From the NCBI GenBank assembly GCA_002104895.1, contig MCFG01000258.1, forward strand, positions 35,927 to 99,926: 64,000 bases of DNA, in the 5' to 3' direction. The translations under genes and the position numbers were made by a program. The notes below the pieces were generated by a model, which was not told where the DNA came from, did no database searches, and saw nothing but the letters and a program-made list of their open reading frames with translations. The DNA comes from Anaeromyces robustus (taxonomy: Eukaryota; Neocallimastigomycota; Neocallimastigomycetes; Neocallimastigales; Neocallimastigaceae). Positions 1 to 12,800 of the stretch are shown here, piece after piece; position 1 is the stretch's first letter, and each line of letters opens with the position of its first letter.

Positions 1-1622
1 TTTTATATATTTTTATTGATTAAATTTTTTATAATAAATTAATTCTGAAGATAAATATGGTTTTTTTAGTTATTTTTATAAACAATTTATTAATATTATA
101 TTAATAATATATTTTAAATATATTAACAATACATTTCTAAATATATTAGTAATATAATAAATAATAAATAAATAATAAATAAAATATTGTATTTTAATAA
201 ATATTTAATTACATTATATTAATTTACTATTTACGTACATTTTTTTATAATATTTAATTTATTTTATTATTGATCATGTAATACAATTTAAATTTTTTAC
301 ACCTTTTCAAACTATTTTCATCAATTTGTATATATTAAATAATTATATTTAATTTCATATATATTATTTTGTATAATGATATATATTAAAATTTGACGAT
401 TATGTATATTTGTTTAGAATTTAAAACATATAAAAATAAAGTTATATACAAAAATATATATTTAATTAAAATTTAATATGTAATAACTGTATAATATAGT
501 ATATTATAATATATTATAATAAATATTTTATTATAAAATTAATCTTGTAATATTAAAAGAAATATCATATTATTGTTTATTACAACATAGTTCGTTATTT
601 AATTATTTGATAATAGTAAATAATAATAATATTAATATTTTTTTCCTTTTTTTTATATTATTAATATATTTAATTTATGGTTATTATTAGCGAATAACGA
701 AAAGAAAAAAAGATACTACTATATAATTATATATAATATTTTTTTTATATTTTTTTTTTCTTTTCTTTAAAAAATTTTATAAAAATAAAATAAAAAAGAT
801 ATTTTAATAGAAAGTTAATTAAGAAAAGAAATATTTTTCTTTTTTTTAATTAGTAATTAAACTAACAACAAAAAAAAAAAATATAAAATAAAAATCAAAA
901 AAAAAAAAAAATAAATAAATATATATTTTAAAAATTAAAAACATTTTTAAAAAAGAAAATCTTTTTTGTATTTATTATATATAAAAAACTTCTTTTTAAT
1001 TTTTTTTTAACTTTTTATAATATATACAAATAATATTCTTTTCTTTCTTTTATAAGCATATATAATAGAGTTGAAAGAAAGAAAAGAATAATAATTATAG
1101 AGATTGATTAATTAATAACAATAAAAATAAATAAATAAATAATATAAAACAACAATAATATAAAATCTAATCTAAATAATAATAAATTTGTAAGTATTTT
1201 TTTTTACTTATACTAAATATAAATATAATAATAAATATAATATAAAAATAAAAATAAAAGTAAAAGAAAATAGAAATTAAAGAATATAAAAATATATATT
1301 AAGGTAAATAACATATTATATATATTTGTATTATTAAATGTAATTATAACTAATTGTTATTTTATTACTATTATTATTATAATTATTATTATAATTATTA
1401 TTATTATTTTACTAGAAATAATAATTAAAAAGCGTTCAATAAACAAATCAAATAACTAATAAATAACAAATAAATAATATCAATATTTTCACTAATATAA
1501 AATTTTTTAAAATTTATATACTATTTAAATACAATAAAATTATAATATTATAAACAAATATTTTAAATAAATATATTAAATAATATAAGAGTAAATTAAA
1601 TTATAAATAAATTATATACAAA
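1..1622. other. Intergenic A/T-rich DNA upstream of the coiled-coil gene
   Basis: No open reading frame with coding-like composition and no tRNA-like box is visible. The stretch is A/T homopolymer runs and short repeats, and it becomes purine-rich (A with few G) over about 1030-1320, as is common just ahead of genes in this window. It presumably contains the promoter and 5' leader of the gene starting at 1623, but no specific element can be named. Confidence 0.6.
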
Positions 1623-3536
1623 ATGGTAAATAATATTAAAAAGTTTTACATATTAATTATTTATAATAAAGAATAAAATAATATAATTTATATATGATTG
1701 ACATATTATTATCTAAAAAATATAATTTAGTTTTCAAACAAAGGTAGTAGACCAGCTTCTCCATTTAATATGACAAGACCAGAATCTCCAGTAAATGTTG
1801 AAAATGAACGTCAAAAGCTTAGAGAAGCAGGAAATTCCGATAGAATTAATGCTTTATCTGCTTTTGAAGACAACAAGAAAAAACAAAATAAACAATCTGA
1901 AATGGAACAACAAATGAAAATTCAAGATAGAGAAAATGAAGTTTTTGAAAAAGCTCATGTTCTTAAAGAAAAGTTAATGAAAAGTCAAAATGAAAAACTT
2001 TTAGAAGAACAACGTCGTCAAAAAATGCAAAATGAATTATATTTAGAACAATCGAAAGAACAAAAACAACATATGGATAATTTTGAAAAACAAAAGAAAG
2101 AAATGTTAAAACAGAAAGAAGAAGAAAAATTAAAAGAATTAGCTAAAAATGAACAACAAGCCTTTGAAAAAGCTTTATTAGTAAAGAAGAAGATTGAAGA
2201 AGACAAAAGATTACAAAAACAAAAAGAAGAAGAAGAACGTAGATTAGAAGAAGAAAGAAGAGAAAAAGAAAAAGCTGAAAAATGGAAAATTCAAAAAATG
2301 AAATTTGAAAAATTAGAAGAAGAAAGAAAATTAAAGCGTATGACACCAGCTCAAAGAGAAGAATATTTAGAAGCTAAGGCTAAACGTGAAGCTGAAGAGA
2401 AAAGAAGAAAAGAAGAAGAAGAAGAAAGAGAAAGACAACGTCAACTTCAATTACAAAAAGAAAAGGAAGAAGAAGCCAGAGAAAGAGAAATGGAAAGACA
2501 ACGCCAACTCAAATTACAAAAGGAAAAGGAAGAAAAAGAAGCTAAAGAAAGAGAAAGACAACATAAACTTGAAATTGAAAGAGAACAAAAAGCTAAAGAA
2601 GCTATGGAAAAAGAAAATCAAAGATTAGAAAAAATACGCAAAGAAAAAGAAGAAAGAGAAAGAAAAGAAAGACAAGCTGAATATGAAAGAACTGAAAGAT
2701 TAAAGACGGAAGCTGAAGAAGTTAAAAATTGGGAACAACAACGTCAACAATTAATGAGAAGATCCCAAGATGTTAGAGAAAGAAATAAGGATAATGAAAA
2801 GAGAAGAACTCTTCTTTTACAAAAGGAAGAACAACTTCAACAATTATACGGTGAAAACGGTATAATACCATATGGAAATGAAGAAGCTAAGAAAATGTCT
2901 ATCGATGTTGAAGCTGAAAGAAAAAAGATTGCTGAAGAAAGAAAGAAATTAGAACAAGAACAAAAAGAATTAGAAGAAGCTATGGAAATACTAAAGAAAC
3001 AACAAGAAATTGATATGCGTAGAAGAAAGATAGAAGAAGAAAAAATAATTATTCGTCGTGCATATAGAGCTGAACAACGTATAAATCACCCAGAAGAATC
3101 TCCAAAAGATAGAACTCCACTTCCACCAAAGAAAGGTTTTCTTGATGATATGGCAAAAATCGAGCATGATAATGATTGGAGTGAATTCTTTAATCGTTAT
3201 AATGGTAATTAAAAATAAATATTAGTTGTTATATATATATATATTTATAAAGTTTTATAGAATTAACATAAAAATATCTTTTATATATATTTATTAAAAT
3301 TGTAAATTAATCTTAATACTTAATTAGATGCTGAAGAAAATCTTCATAAAGTTGAACCAGAACCAAAACCAGAACAAGAAACAGAAGGTTTAGAATTCGA
3401 TGCTCCAATAAAGAAAGATAATAATATTGAACTTGAAGAATTAAATTTACCAAAACAAAGACCAAACTACCCAAGAGAAAGTTCAAAACACAGTCCAAAA
3501 CCAAAAAGTGAAACTGGATGTTGTATAATAATGTAA
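1623..3536 (+). CDS. Charged coiled-coil protein with C-terminal CaaX prenylation motif, 561 aa
   Basis: Three exons: 1623-1625 (only the ATG), 1731-3204 and 3328-3536. Intron 1 (gtaaat...tttag) joins the ATG in frame to sequence that stays open upstream of the internal Met at 1770. Intron 2 splits a codon after its first base and replaces an early stop at 3210. Residues about 30-440 are dominated by Glu, Lys, Arg and Gln in heptad-like runs, a long single alpha-helix or coiled coil. A more acidic, Pro-containing tail follows. The protein ends Gly-Cys-Cys-Ile-Ile-Met, so C558-I-I-M fits a CaaX box, with a second Cys just before it that could be acylated. I do not recognise the family. The tail suggests a membrane-tethered structural or scaffold protein (inference). 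If the ATG-only exon is wrong, translation would start at 1770 and lose the first 14 residues. Confidence 0.8.
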
Positions 3537-4444
3537 AAAAAAATTATTTTAATGAATAATATTTTATTTATTAATATAAAAAAATTAGTAAAAGAAAACA
3601 GGTTAGAAAAAGAAAAGAAAAATATAAAATATCGGTTACCAATTTCTTTTTCAATCATTTATATTTTCTATACTTTTTTTTATATGAAATATTATAAATA
3701 TTTATGTTCTTTTTCTCTTTGTTTGTTTTTCAAATTATCAAATTAAATAATATATAATTATAATATTTTTTTTTACTAAATTAATAATAAACTTAATAAA
3801 TTATTTAAAAAAATATATATTTTTTTATTTAATTTATTAGTGTTTTAGTTTTATCATAAAAAAATTTTTTTAAAAAAAAAAAAATAACAGAAAAAATATA
3901 ATTAATATTTAATTAAACAACAAATATTTAAAATTAATAAAATAAAAATAAAAAATAAAAATAAAAATAAAAATAAAAATAAACAACAACAACAATAATA
4001 ATAATAATAATAAATAGTAATAGTAATAATAGTATTAAAAAATAAAATAAATACAAAAACAAAAAAAAAAAAAAAAAAATTAAAACAATACACAAAAAAA
4101 AAAAAAAATATAAAAATTAAAAAAAAAAATAATAGAAATATATAAACGAAAGAAGAAAAATAGGCTCTTTCGAAATTTATATATTATATAGAATAAACTA
4201 ACTTTTTTTCAATAATTAAAAAGTATTAATATTCCAACTCCTTATCAATCAATCAATAATTAATAATTATAAATAAAAAAATTAGTTAGTTTAATACTAT
4301 CCATTTGTATATTTTTTTAATTGAATTAAAAATCAATTAAAAATAATAATATACATTTTTCTTTAGAAAAAATTTTTTCTTTCTTAATTAATTATCAATA
4401 TAAAATAAAAATAATATTAATAAAATTAAAAAAATCTATATATT

Positions 4445-4562
4445 TAATAAAAATCTAATCTTAATAGTAAAATTTAGTTTATTTATTTATTAATATTGGT
4501 TTATAATAAAAATCTAATCTTAATAGTAAAATTTAGTTTATTTATTTATTAATATTGGTTTA
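4445..4562. repeat. 59-bp tandem duplication (two copies)
   Basis: A block beginning near 4446 and containing aaatctaatcttaatag is repeated with a period of 59 bases, essentially without mismatch, and ends in ttggttta in both copies. It is more complex than the surrounding microsatellites, so it looks like a recent local duplication. Confidence 0.8.
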
Positions 4563-4620
4563 TACAATTTACATTTCTATTAACAGTATTTAATAGTAAA
4601 TATATATTAATATCATATAA

Positions 4621-4735
4621 TTTGTTATTTGATATTATATATTATGTTTGAAATTAGATTTGAAGTAAAAATTAATTTTTAATTTTTGTTATTTGATATT
4701 ATATATTATATTTGAAATTAGTTTTAAAGTTCAAA
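4621..4735. repeat. Imperfect 64-bp tandem duplication
   Basis: Two copies of a block that starts ttgttatttgatattatat and continues into tttgaaattag lie 64 bases apart. Copy two differs by a few substitutions, so it is older than the 59-bp duplication just upstream. Confidence 0.65.
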
Positions 4736-5377
4736 TTAATTTTAAATTTTTTAGAAAGAATTTTAGCGTTTAATTATTAAATAGAGAGAATATAAAGAAT
4801 TCATTCTATATTTAAATTTTTATGAATTATAATTATTTACAATTAAGTAGTTATTTATAAAAGTTTTAATTTTTATATTTAATATTAAAGTATAAAATGA
4901 AATTTCCACAATTTAAATGTTATAAAACAACAGTAGATTTTTTTTTTTTTTTTATTCACATAAATCGTATTGCTTTTTTATTTAAAGACGTTTAATTTTG
5001 AATTAATGTATTAATACACTGAACGGTATAAAAAATGAAACATAATTCATCATTATACTCTTGAAGTTTTTGCAAATTATCATAAAGAATATGAAAATAT
5101 TAATAAAAAAAGAAAAAAAAATTGAAAATATAATGAAAATTGAAAATATAGTAAATGTATTTTCATAAATATGCCAAAAATGAAAATTTAATTGTCCAAA
5201 TGAATATTAACTAAGTTATAATAACTACTAATCATATTAATATATTAACTTGAACAAGGGTAGTTAATGATTTTATTTATAATGATAAAAATAAAAATTT
5301 TAAATATATATAAAATTTATTCCACTTATTTATTTACTTATTTATTTATTTACTTATTTTTTTATTTATTTATGTAT

Positions 5378-5440
<63 letters not shown>

Positions 5441-6595
5441 TTTTATTTTATTTTATTTTATTTTATTTTATTTTAATTTTATTTTAATTTTATAATTTTT
5501 TATTTTAATTTATTTTATTTCATTTCATTTTATTATTATTTATTATTTTTATTATATTATATTTTATTTTATTTTATTTTATTTATGTATCTTTTCTTTT
5601 TTTTACATTTTATATACTTATAAAAATATTTTACCTTATAATACATTATTTAAAATATCAACTCATCAAATTATTTTATTAAAACAAAAATATAAAATAA
5701 AATAAAGCATTCTTATAAATATATCAAAAATATAAATAAAAAGTAATTAAATTAGCATAAATAAAAAAGTTAATTTATGGTATTTTGTTGGTTATTATAA
5801 ATGTTATTCTTGTTTCTTTAAATTAATACAAAATTTTTATGTATTAACTATATAACTTTAAATAATGATAACAATAACAATTCTATTATTATTATCATTA
5901 TTCCTATATATATATTTGTTATTATGTTTTATTTTCATTTTCTATTATTAATGGATGGGAAAAGTAAATGATATGGATTAATTATATAAATATAATTGAT
6001 AAATGATTAAAACTATTGGTATATTTGGATAAAATAAATATATTTACTAAAAATGATTGAATATTTTTTTACTTGTATATTACTTTGGTAACTATTGTTA
6101 TATATATATTTATTTTTTTTTTGGTTTTTTCTGTTTTCTATAATTTTTTTTTTTTTATTTTGATTGTTTTATTATTATTAGAATAATTAATATTATTTTG
6201 TTTGATTTTTTGATTTTAATTTTGTTTTTTTTTTTTTGTTTTTTTTTTTTTTTTTGTTTTTTTTTTTTGTTTTTTTGTTTTTTTGTTTTTTTGTTTTTTT
6301 TTTTTTTTTTTTTATATATATATTGCTTAGTTGTTAAGTAATTAACTTCATATTTGATTTTATTACTGACTTTTATCGGTTTATATACAATACATCTACA
6401 TAAAAAATAAATATTTGTTTACTTGATTTTTTTTGTTTAATATTTTTCTTTGCTATATTATATATAAATATTAAAATATATAATAATAATATATAAATAA
6501 TTCATTTATATCCTTTTTTGTATTATTATTTTATAAAAAAAAAAATTAAAAAGAAAAAATAGAGAATTTAAGAAATTATAAAATATGAACTGAAT

Positions 6596-6628
<33 letters not shown>

Positions 6629-6861
6629 CTTCCCTTTTTCTTCTTTTGATAATTATATAAAAAAAAATAAATAAAAAAATAAATTAAATATATATTTAAA
6701 TCTAAATATATATATATAATAAATAATTCATTAAATTTTTTTATAATTAATAATTTAAATAACATATTATTAATGTTTTTATATATTAAATATAATTAAT
6801 AAATTAGTTTTTTTTTTTTTTTTTTTCTAAAAAAAAAAAATTTTTTTTTCTTCATTTAAAT

Positions 6862-9800
6862 TTAAATTAGTAATCCATTATCCATATATTGATCATAGGA
6901 TGGTGTCTTAACTGGATCTTCACCAGTAATCTTAGTAGCTATCATATCAACAAGTTCTTCAGTTGTAATTTCACTACTTAATAAGGCAGATTGTGGAAGT
7001 TCAACATTTTTATCATTTTCTATCCATTTAACTATTTCCATAGAGGTTAATGAATCTAAGCCATAAACTTGTAAAGGAACATTAGTATCAATTTCTTCAT
7101 CTACTAAACCCAATAAATCTTGTAATTTTGCAACAACTTCACCCTTCAAAGATTTAATAACTTCTTGCTTATTTCCAGAAACTGTTTTACTTTTTAATAA
7201 ATCATCAGTCATTATAGTTTCATTAACTTGAGTATCATATTGATTAGCAATAGAAGCATCAAAAGTACTTTCACTATCTGCAATACTTGAAACTGGTTTT
7301 GACTTTGAATAATCATTAAAATCCATATGACTGTCATTATAATAGCCAGCATCATTATTTGATAATAAATTAGCAACAATATTAACTAATTCATTTGTAG
7401 TAATTTCATCAGTTAATAATTGACTTTGTGGTAAAGTAACCTTAAATTCATCTTGAATCCAATTCGTTAATTCCATAGCAGTTAAAGAATCTAAACCATA
7501 AACACGAAGTGGAATAGCTGGATCAATTTCTTCATCAACTAAACCTAACATATTTTGTAATCTAGAACATATTTCATTTTTTAATTCTTCGTTATTAACA
7601 TTACTATTTGTTTTTGGTACGACTGGTTGAATAGTTGGAATATCTTGATAAATATTATCTATATTCGGCTGTAAATTAGTTGGTTGGGCTGACTGAAAAT
7701 TTATAGTAGTTGGTATAATTGGTGCTTGAACTGTAGAAACAGCTACTGGTGCAACAGCTGGAGTTGAAATAGCAGCTGGAGTAGCAGATGGAACAGAAGA
7801 AGAACCATCCATAATAATATTAATTAAATCTTCGGTAGTAATATCATCTCCTAATAATTGACTTTGACTAAATTCAATATTCATTTCACTTTCAATCCAT
7901 TTAGTTAATTCCATAGCAGTTAAAGAATCTAAACCATAGACACGAAGTGGAATAGTAACATCAATTTCTTCATCAATTAAACCTAACATACTTTGTAATT
8001 TTTCTGTAATATCTTTAGTTAATTTATCTTTATTTAATGCAGAACTTTTTGGTTTAGAAGCAGCAACTGGAGCTTGTTTAACAGGAGATTGGAATGATCT
8101 AACTGGAGCTGGAGCAGAAACTGGAGCAACCGGAGTTGGTTGGAAAGTTCTTGGTTGAACTGAAACTGGTGCAGTTACTGGAGTTGGTTGGAAAGTTTTT
8201 GGTTGACTAGAAACTGGAACTTGAGCAACAACTTGAGCAGGAGCTGGAACTGAAGCAGCAGAAGCAGTTGGAGCAGATGAAGAATTATCCATAATAATAT
8301 TAATTAAATCTTCAGTAGTAATATCATCTCCTAATAATTGACTTTGACTAAATTCAATATTCATTTCACTTTCAATCCATTTAGTTAATTCCATTGCAGT
8401 TAAAGAATCTAAACCATAAACACGAAGTGGAATAGTAACATCAATTTCTTCATCAATTAAACCTAACATACTTTGTAATTTTTCTGTAATATCCTTTGTT
8501 AATTTATCTTTGTTAAGAGATGGTTTAGCAGCAGAAGAACCAGAAACTACTGGTGCAGTTCTAGCTTGAACAGATACTTGAGCTGGAACAGCAACTGGAG
8601 TTGGTTGGAAAGTTCTTGGTTGAACTGAAACTGGTGCAGTTACTGGAGTTGGTTGGAAAGTTTTTGGTTGAATTGAAACTGGTGCAGCTACTGGAGTTGG
8701 TTGGAAAGTTCTTGGTTGAACTGAAACTGGTGCTTGTGCAACAACTGGAGTAGGAGCTGGAACTGAAGCAGAAGAAGCAGTTGGAGCAGATGAAGAATTA
8801 TCCATAATAATATTAATTAAATCTTCGGTAGTAATATCATCTCCTAATAATTGACTTTGACTAAATTCAATATTCATTTCACTTTCAATCCATTTAGTTA
8901 ATTCCATAGCAGTTAAAGAATCTAAACCATAGACACGAAGTGGAATAGTAACATCAATTTCTTCATCAATTAAACCTAACATACTTTGTAATTTTTCTGT
9001 AATATCCTTAGTTAATTTATCTTTGTTAAGAGATGGTTTAGCAGCAGAAGAACCAGAAACTACTGGTGCAGTTCTAGCTTGAACAGATACTTGAGCTGAA
9101 ACTGGTGCAACTACTGGAGTTGGTTGGAAAGTTCTTGGTTGAACTGAAACTGGTGCAGTTACTGGAGTTGGTTGGAAAGTTTTTGGTTGAACTGTAACTG
9201 GTGCAGCTACTGGAGTTGGTTGGAAAGTTCTTGATTGAACTGAAACTGGTGCTTGAGCAACAACTGGAGTAGGAGCTGGAACTGAAGCAGAAGAAGCAGT
9301 TGGAGCAGATGAAGAATTATCCATAATAATATTAATTAAATCTTCAGTAGTAATATCATCTCCTAATAATTGACTTTGACTAAATTCAATATTCATTTCA
9401 CTTTCAATCCATTTAGTTAATTCCATAGCAGTTAAAGAATCTAAACCATAAACACGAAGTGGAATAGTAACATCAATTTCTTCATCAATTAAACCTAACA
9501 TACTTTGTAATTTTTCTGTAATATCCTTTGTTAATTTATCTTTGTTAAGAGATGGTTTAGCAACAGAAGAACCAGAAACTACTGGAGCGGTTCTAGCTTG
9601 AACAGATACTTGAGCTGGAACAGTAACTGGAGTTGGTTGGAAAGATTTAGCTTGTACAGAAACTGGAGCTGGTTGGAAGGATCTTGTTTGAACACCAATT
9701 GGAGCTGTGACTGGAGTAATAGCAGCAGCTGGAGCTTGTGCTTGAGCAACAATTGGAACAACTGTTGGAGCTGTGTCATTAACTGAAGCTACTGGAACAG

Positions 9801-12800
9801 AAGAAGAATTATCCATAATAATATTAATTAAATCTTCGGTAGTAATATCATCTCCTAATAATTGACTTTGACTAAATTCAATATTCATTTCACTTTCAAT
9901 CCATTTAGTTAATTCCATAGCAGTTAAAGAATCTAAACCATAGACACGAAGTGGAATAGTAACATCAATTTCTTCATCAATTAAACCTAACATACTTTGT
10001 AATTTTTCTGTAATATCCTTTGTTAATTTATCTTTGTTAAGAGATGGTTTAGGAGCAGATGGAGTAGCAACAACTGGAGCAGCCTTAGCTTGAACAGAAA
10101 CTGGAGCTGGTTGGTAAGATTTTGGTTGAGTTGATATAGAAACTGGGTCAGCAGCTGGAGCAACAGATCCTGGAGTAAAGGAACGAACTGGTACAGAAAC
10201 TGGAACAGTAGTTGGACTAAAGCTTTTAACAGATATTGGAGTGAATGAACGAACTTGAACTGGAGTGAATGAACGTACTGTAGGAGTAATTTGATAAGTA
10301 TTTGTATTAGTAGATGGTTTTGGAATATGAGTTGGTTCTGGTTCATAATGTCCACCACTATTCTTAATTAAAGTTGGAAGATCTAACTTCTTTTCAACTG
10401 GATAAGTTACAGCTGGTGGTGGATTAGCACCACGTAAGTGAGAAATACTATAGGTAACTGGAGCAACAAAAGTAGCATCATATGACATATCAGCCCAATT
10501 CTTTGCCATGTAAACATTAGCTGGAAGATCATAACGAATTAAACCATCCATAACATTAACCAATTCATCAGTATCTAAAAGAGCAATTAATTTTTCAAAG
10601 TCCTTAGATTGTTTGGTTTGGTTCCATTTAGATAAATAACCTGAACCACGCATAGCTGGAAGTGCAATACAATTACCAGAAAGACCCTTTTCTCTACGAT
10701 GATCAATAATAGAACTTAAAAAGGCATTAGCAGCACCATAAGCAGTTTGACCACGATTACCTAAAACATCAAGAATAGAAGAGAAGACAACAAACATTTG
10801 AACTTGATATGGTTTTTGAGAAGTAACTAAATGTAAGTTCCAAGCACCTTCAGCTTTAGCGTTAAAACCTTTACGAAGTAAAGCAAGATCGGAATTACTA
10901 ATTAATCCTGGAGCAAAGCGATTAGCTAAATGGAAGACACCAGCAACTCTTGGTTGACATTGTTGGAATAATTGTTGAACATTATCTAAATTAGTTATAT
11001 CACAAGTCTTAATCATTACATTAATATTCTTTTCTATTAATGAACGAATAATAGGTTGTTCATATTGTTTATCCACGGAACCACTAGTAGTCAATAAAAT
11101 ATTCTTAGCACCACGACTAACTAACCAAAGGATAACTCTTAAACCAACACCACCAAAGGCACCAGTAACTAAGTAGGTCAAGTTTGGATCAACTAAAGTA
11201 ACTGGATTACATTCAATCTTCATATTATCTTCAAATTCAATACATGTCTTACCAATATTTCTACCACTAGCAAGATAGAAGAATGCATCCTTGTATTTAT
11301 TAGCTGGGAAGATCTTAGCTGGAATTGGAGTAAGCTTACCAGAATTGAACATATCAAAGATAATGTTTTTGTAGATGCTCATTTGTTGATTATTAAGAAG
11401 ATCAATATGTGAAGAAACAAAGGAAATATTATTAAGAAGACAATGTAAACCAAGCTTACTATCACTTAAAATATCAGTCTTTCCAATTTCAACGAACTTA
11501 CCACCGTTCTTAAGACATCTAATACCCATTCTAAGACTCTTACCAGAAAGTGAATTTAAGACAAAGTCAACACCCTTACCATTAGTCCATTTCATAACAT
11601 CATGGTAAAATTCTTCTGGATCTCTGGAATTAGTAACATGTTCAAGGCCATAAGTCTCACGAAGGAACTTCTGCTTTGAAGCAGAAGCAGAAGCAATAAT
11701 ATTAGCACCCCAAAGTTGACATAATTTAACAGCAGCTTGACCAACACCACCAGCAGCAGCATGAATTAAAATGGTTTGGCCTGGCTTGATACCACCAGCA
11801 CGAACATGTAAACTGTAGTAGGCAGTAATAAAGACAATGAAGATACCAGCATATTCAACCTTATACATGCTTTCTGGAATCTTTTGAACAGAAAGTGGAT
11901 CAACAACACCATAAGTACGTAAAAGATGTCCATATTTATGAGAAAATGCAACAACTGGATCACCAATTTGTAAATTGTTCTTTGAATCACGAGCAACATT
12001 CTTACCAATAGCGACAACACGACCAATACATTCCATACCTGGTTCATAATCATCAAAACCAATAAGAGCATCCATGGCTGTCATGATATCCTTGAATTGC
12101 ATAGAAACACCTTTAACCTTAATGACAATTTGATCATCATTATAAGTCGGAAGACCAATACATTCACTGAATTTCATTTGACCAATTTGACCATTGGAAC
12201 TTCTTTCTAATTTAACATTGGAAGATTTAACAACTGGTTCCTTATCCATCTTCATGAATCTAACACATTGAACCTTACCATCAATAATTTCGACTTCTGG
12301 ATCTTCCATAGTTAAACCACTACGTAAAGCAGCAAGATATAAATCTTCGAATTTATCAGTGTGGGCAGTGAATAATGGAACTTTACATTCAGCACGAGCA
12401 GCACGAACCATACCAATAACGGTTTTACTAGTAGCAACAGCATGAGATTGACGAGATTCATCCTTAATGTATTTAGATGCAGCAAATAAAGTTGGAATTT
12501 CATAATTAACCATAGTCTTAAGGGTCATAAAGGCACGATCAATTTCTGGACTATCAATGAAACTAGCATCAATAACAAAGGTTTCCTTTGGTTGAATCAT
12601 TTGAGTTTCGACCATTTGTTTAATATTTTCAACATGATCTCCTGGTAATACCCAAATGTTTTGTAATCCAGCAATAACACTACCAATATGGTTAGCTAAT
12701 GCATTAGCTTCATTTTGTTGATTTTCAGTGCACATGACAATAACGTTACGGCAAGTAACTGGTAAATATTCAGTTGAAGTTGGAGCTTTTTCTTCATAAC

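Larger units (their letters stand above)
3537..6861. other. Intergenic region between convergent genes, no gene seen
   Basis: This 3.3 kb lies between the 3' ends of the coiled-coil gene and the polyketide synthase gene. It holds poly(A)/poly(T) runs, a TTTA array that grades into TTTTA (about 5315-5585), a T-rich stretch with repeated GTTTTTT units (about 6220-6310) and a 28-base T run near 6600. Two local tandem duplications are listed separately. The short reading frames are all simple-sequence artefacts. Confidence 0.6.
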
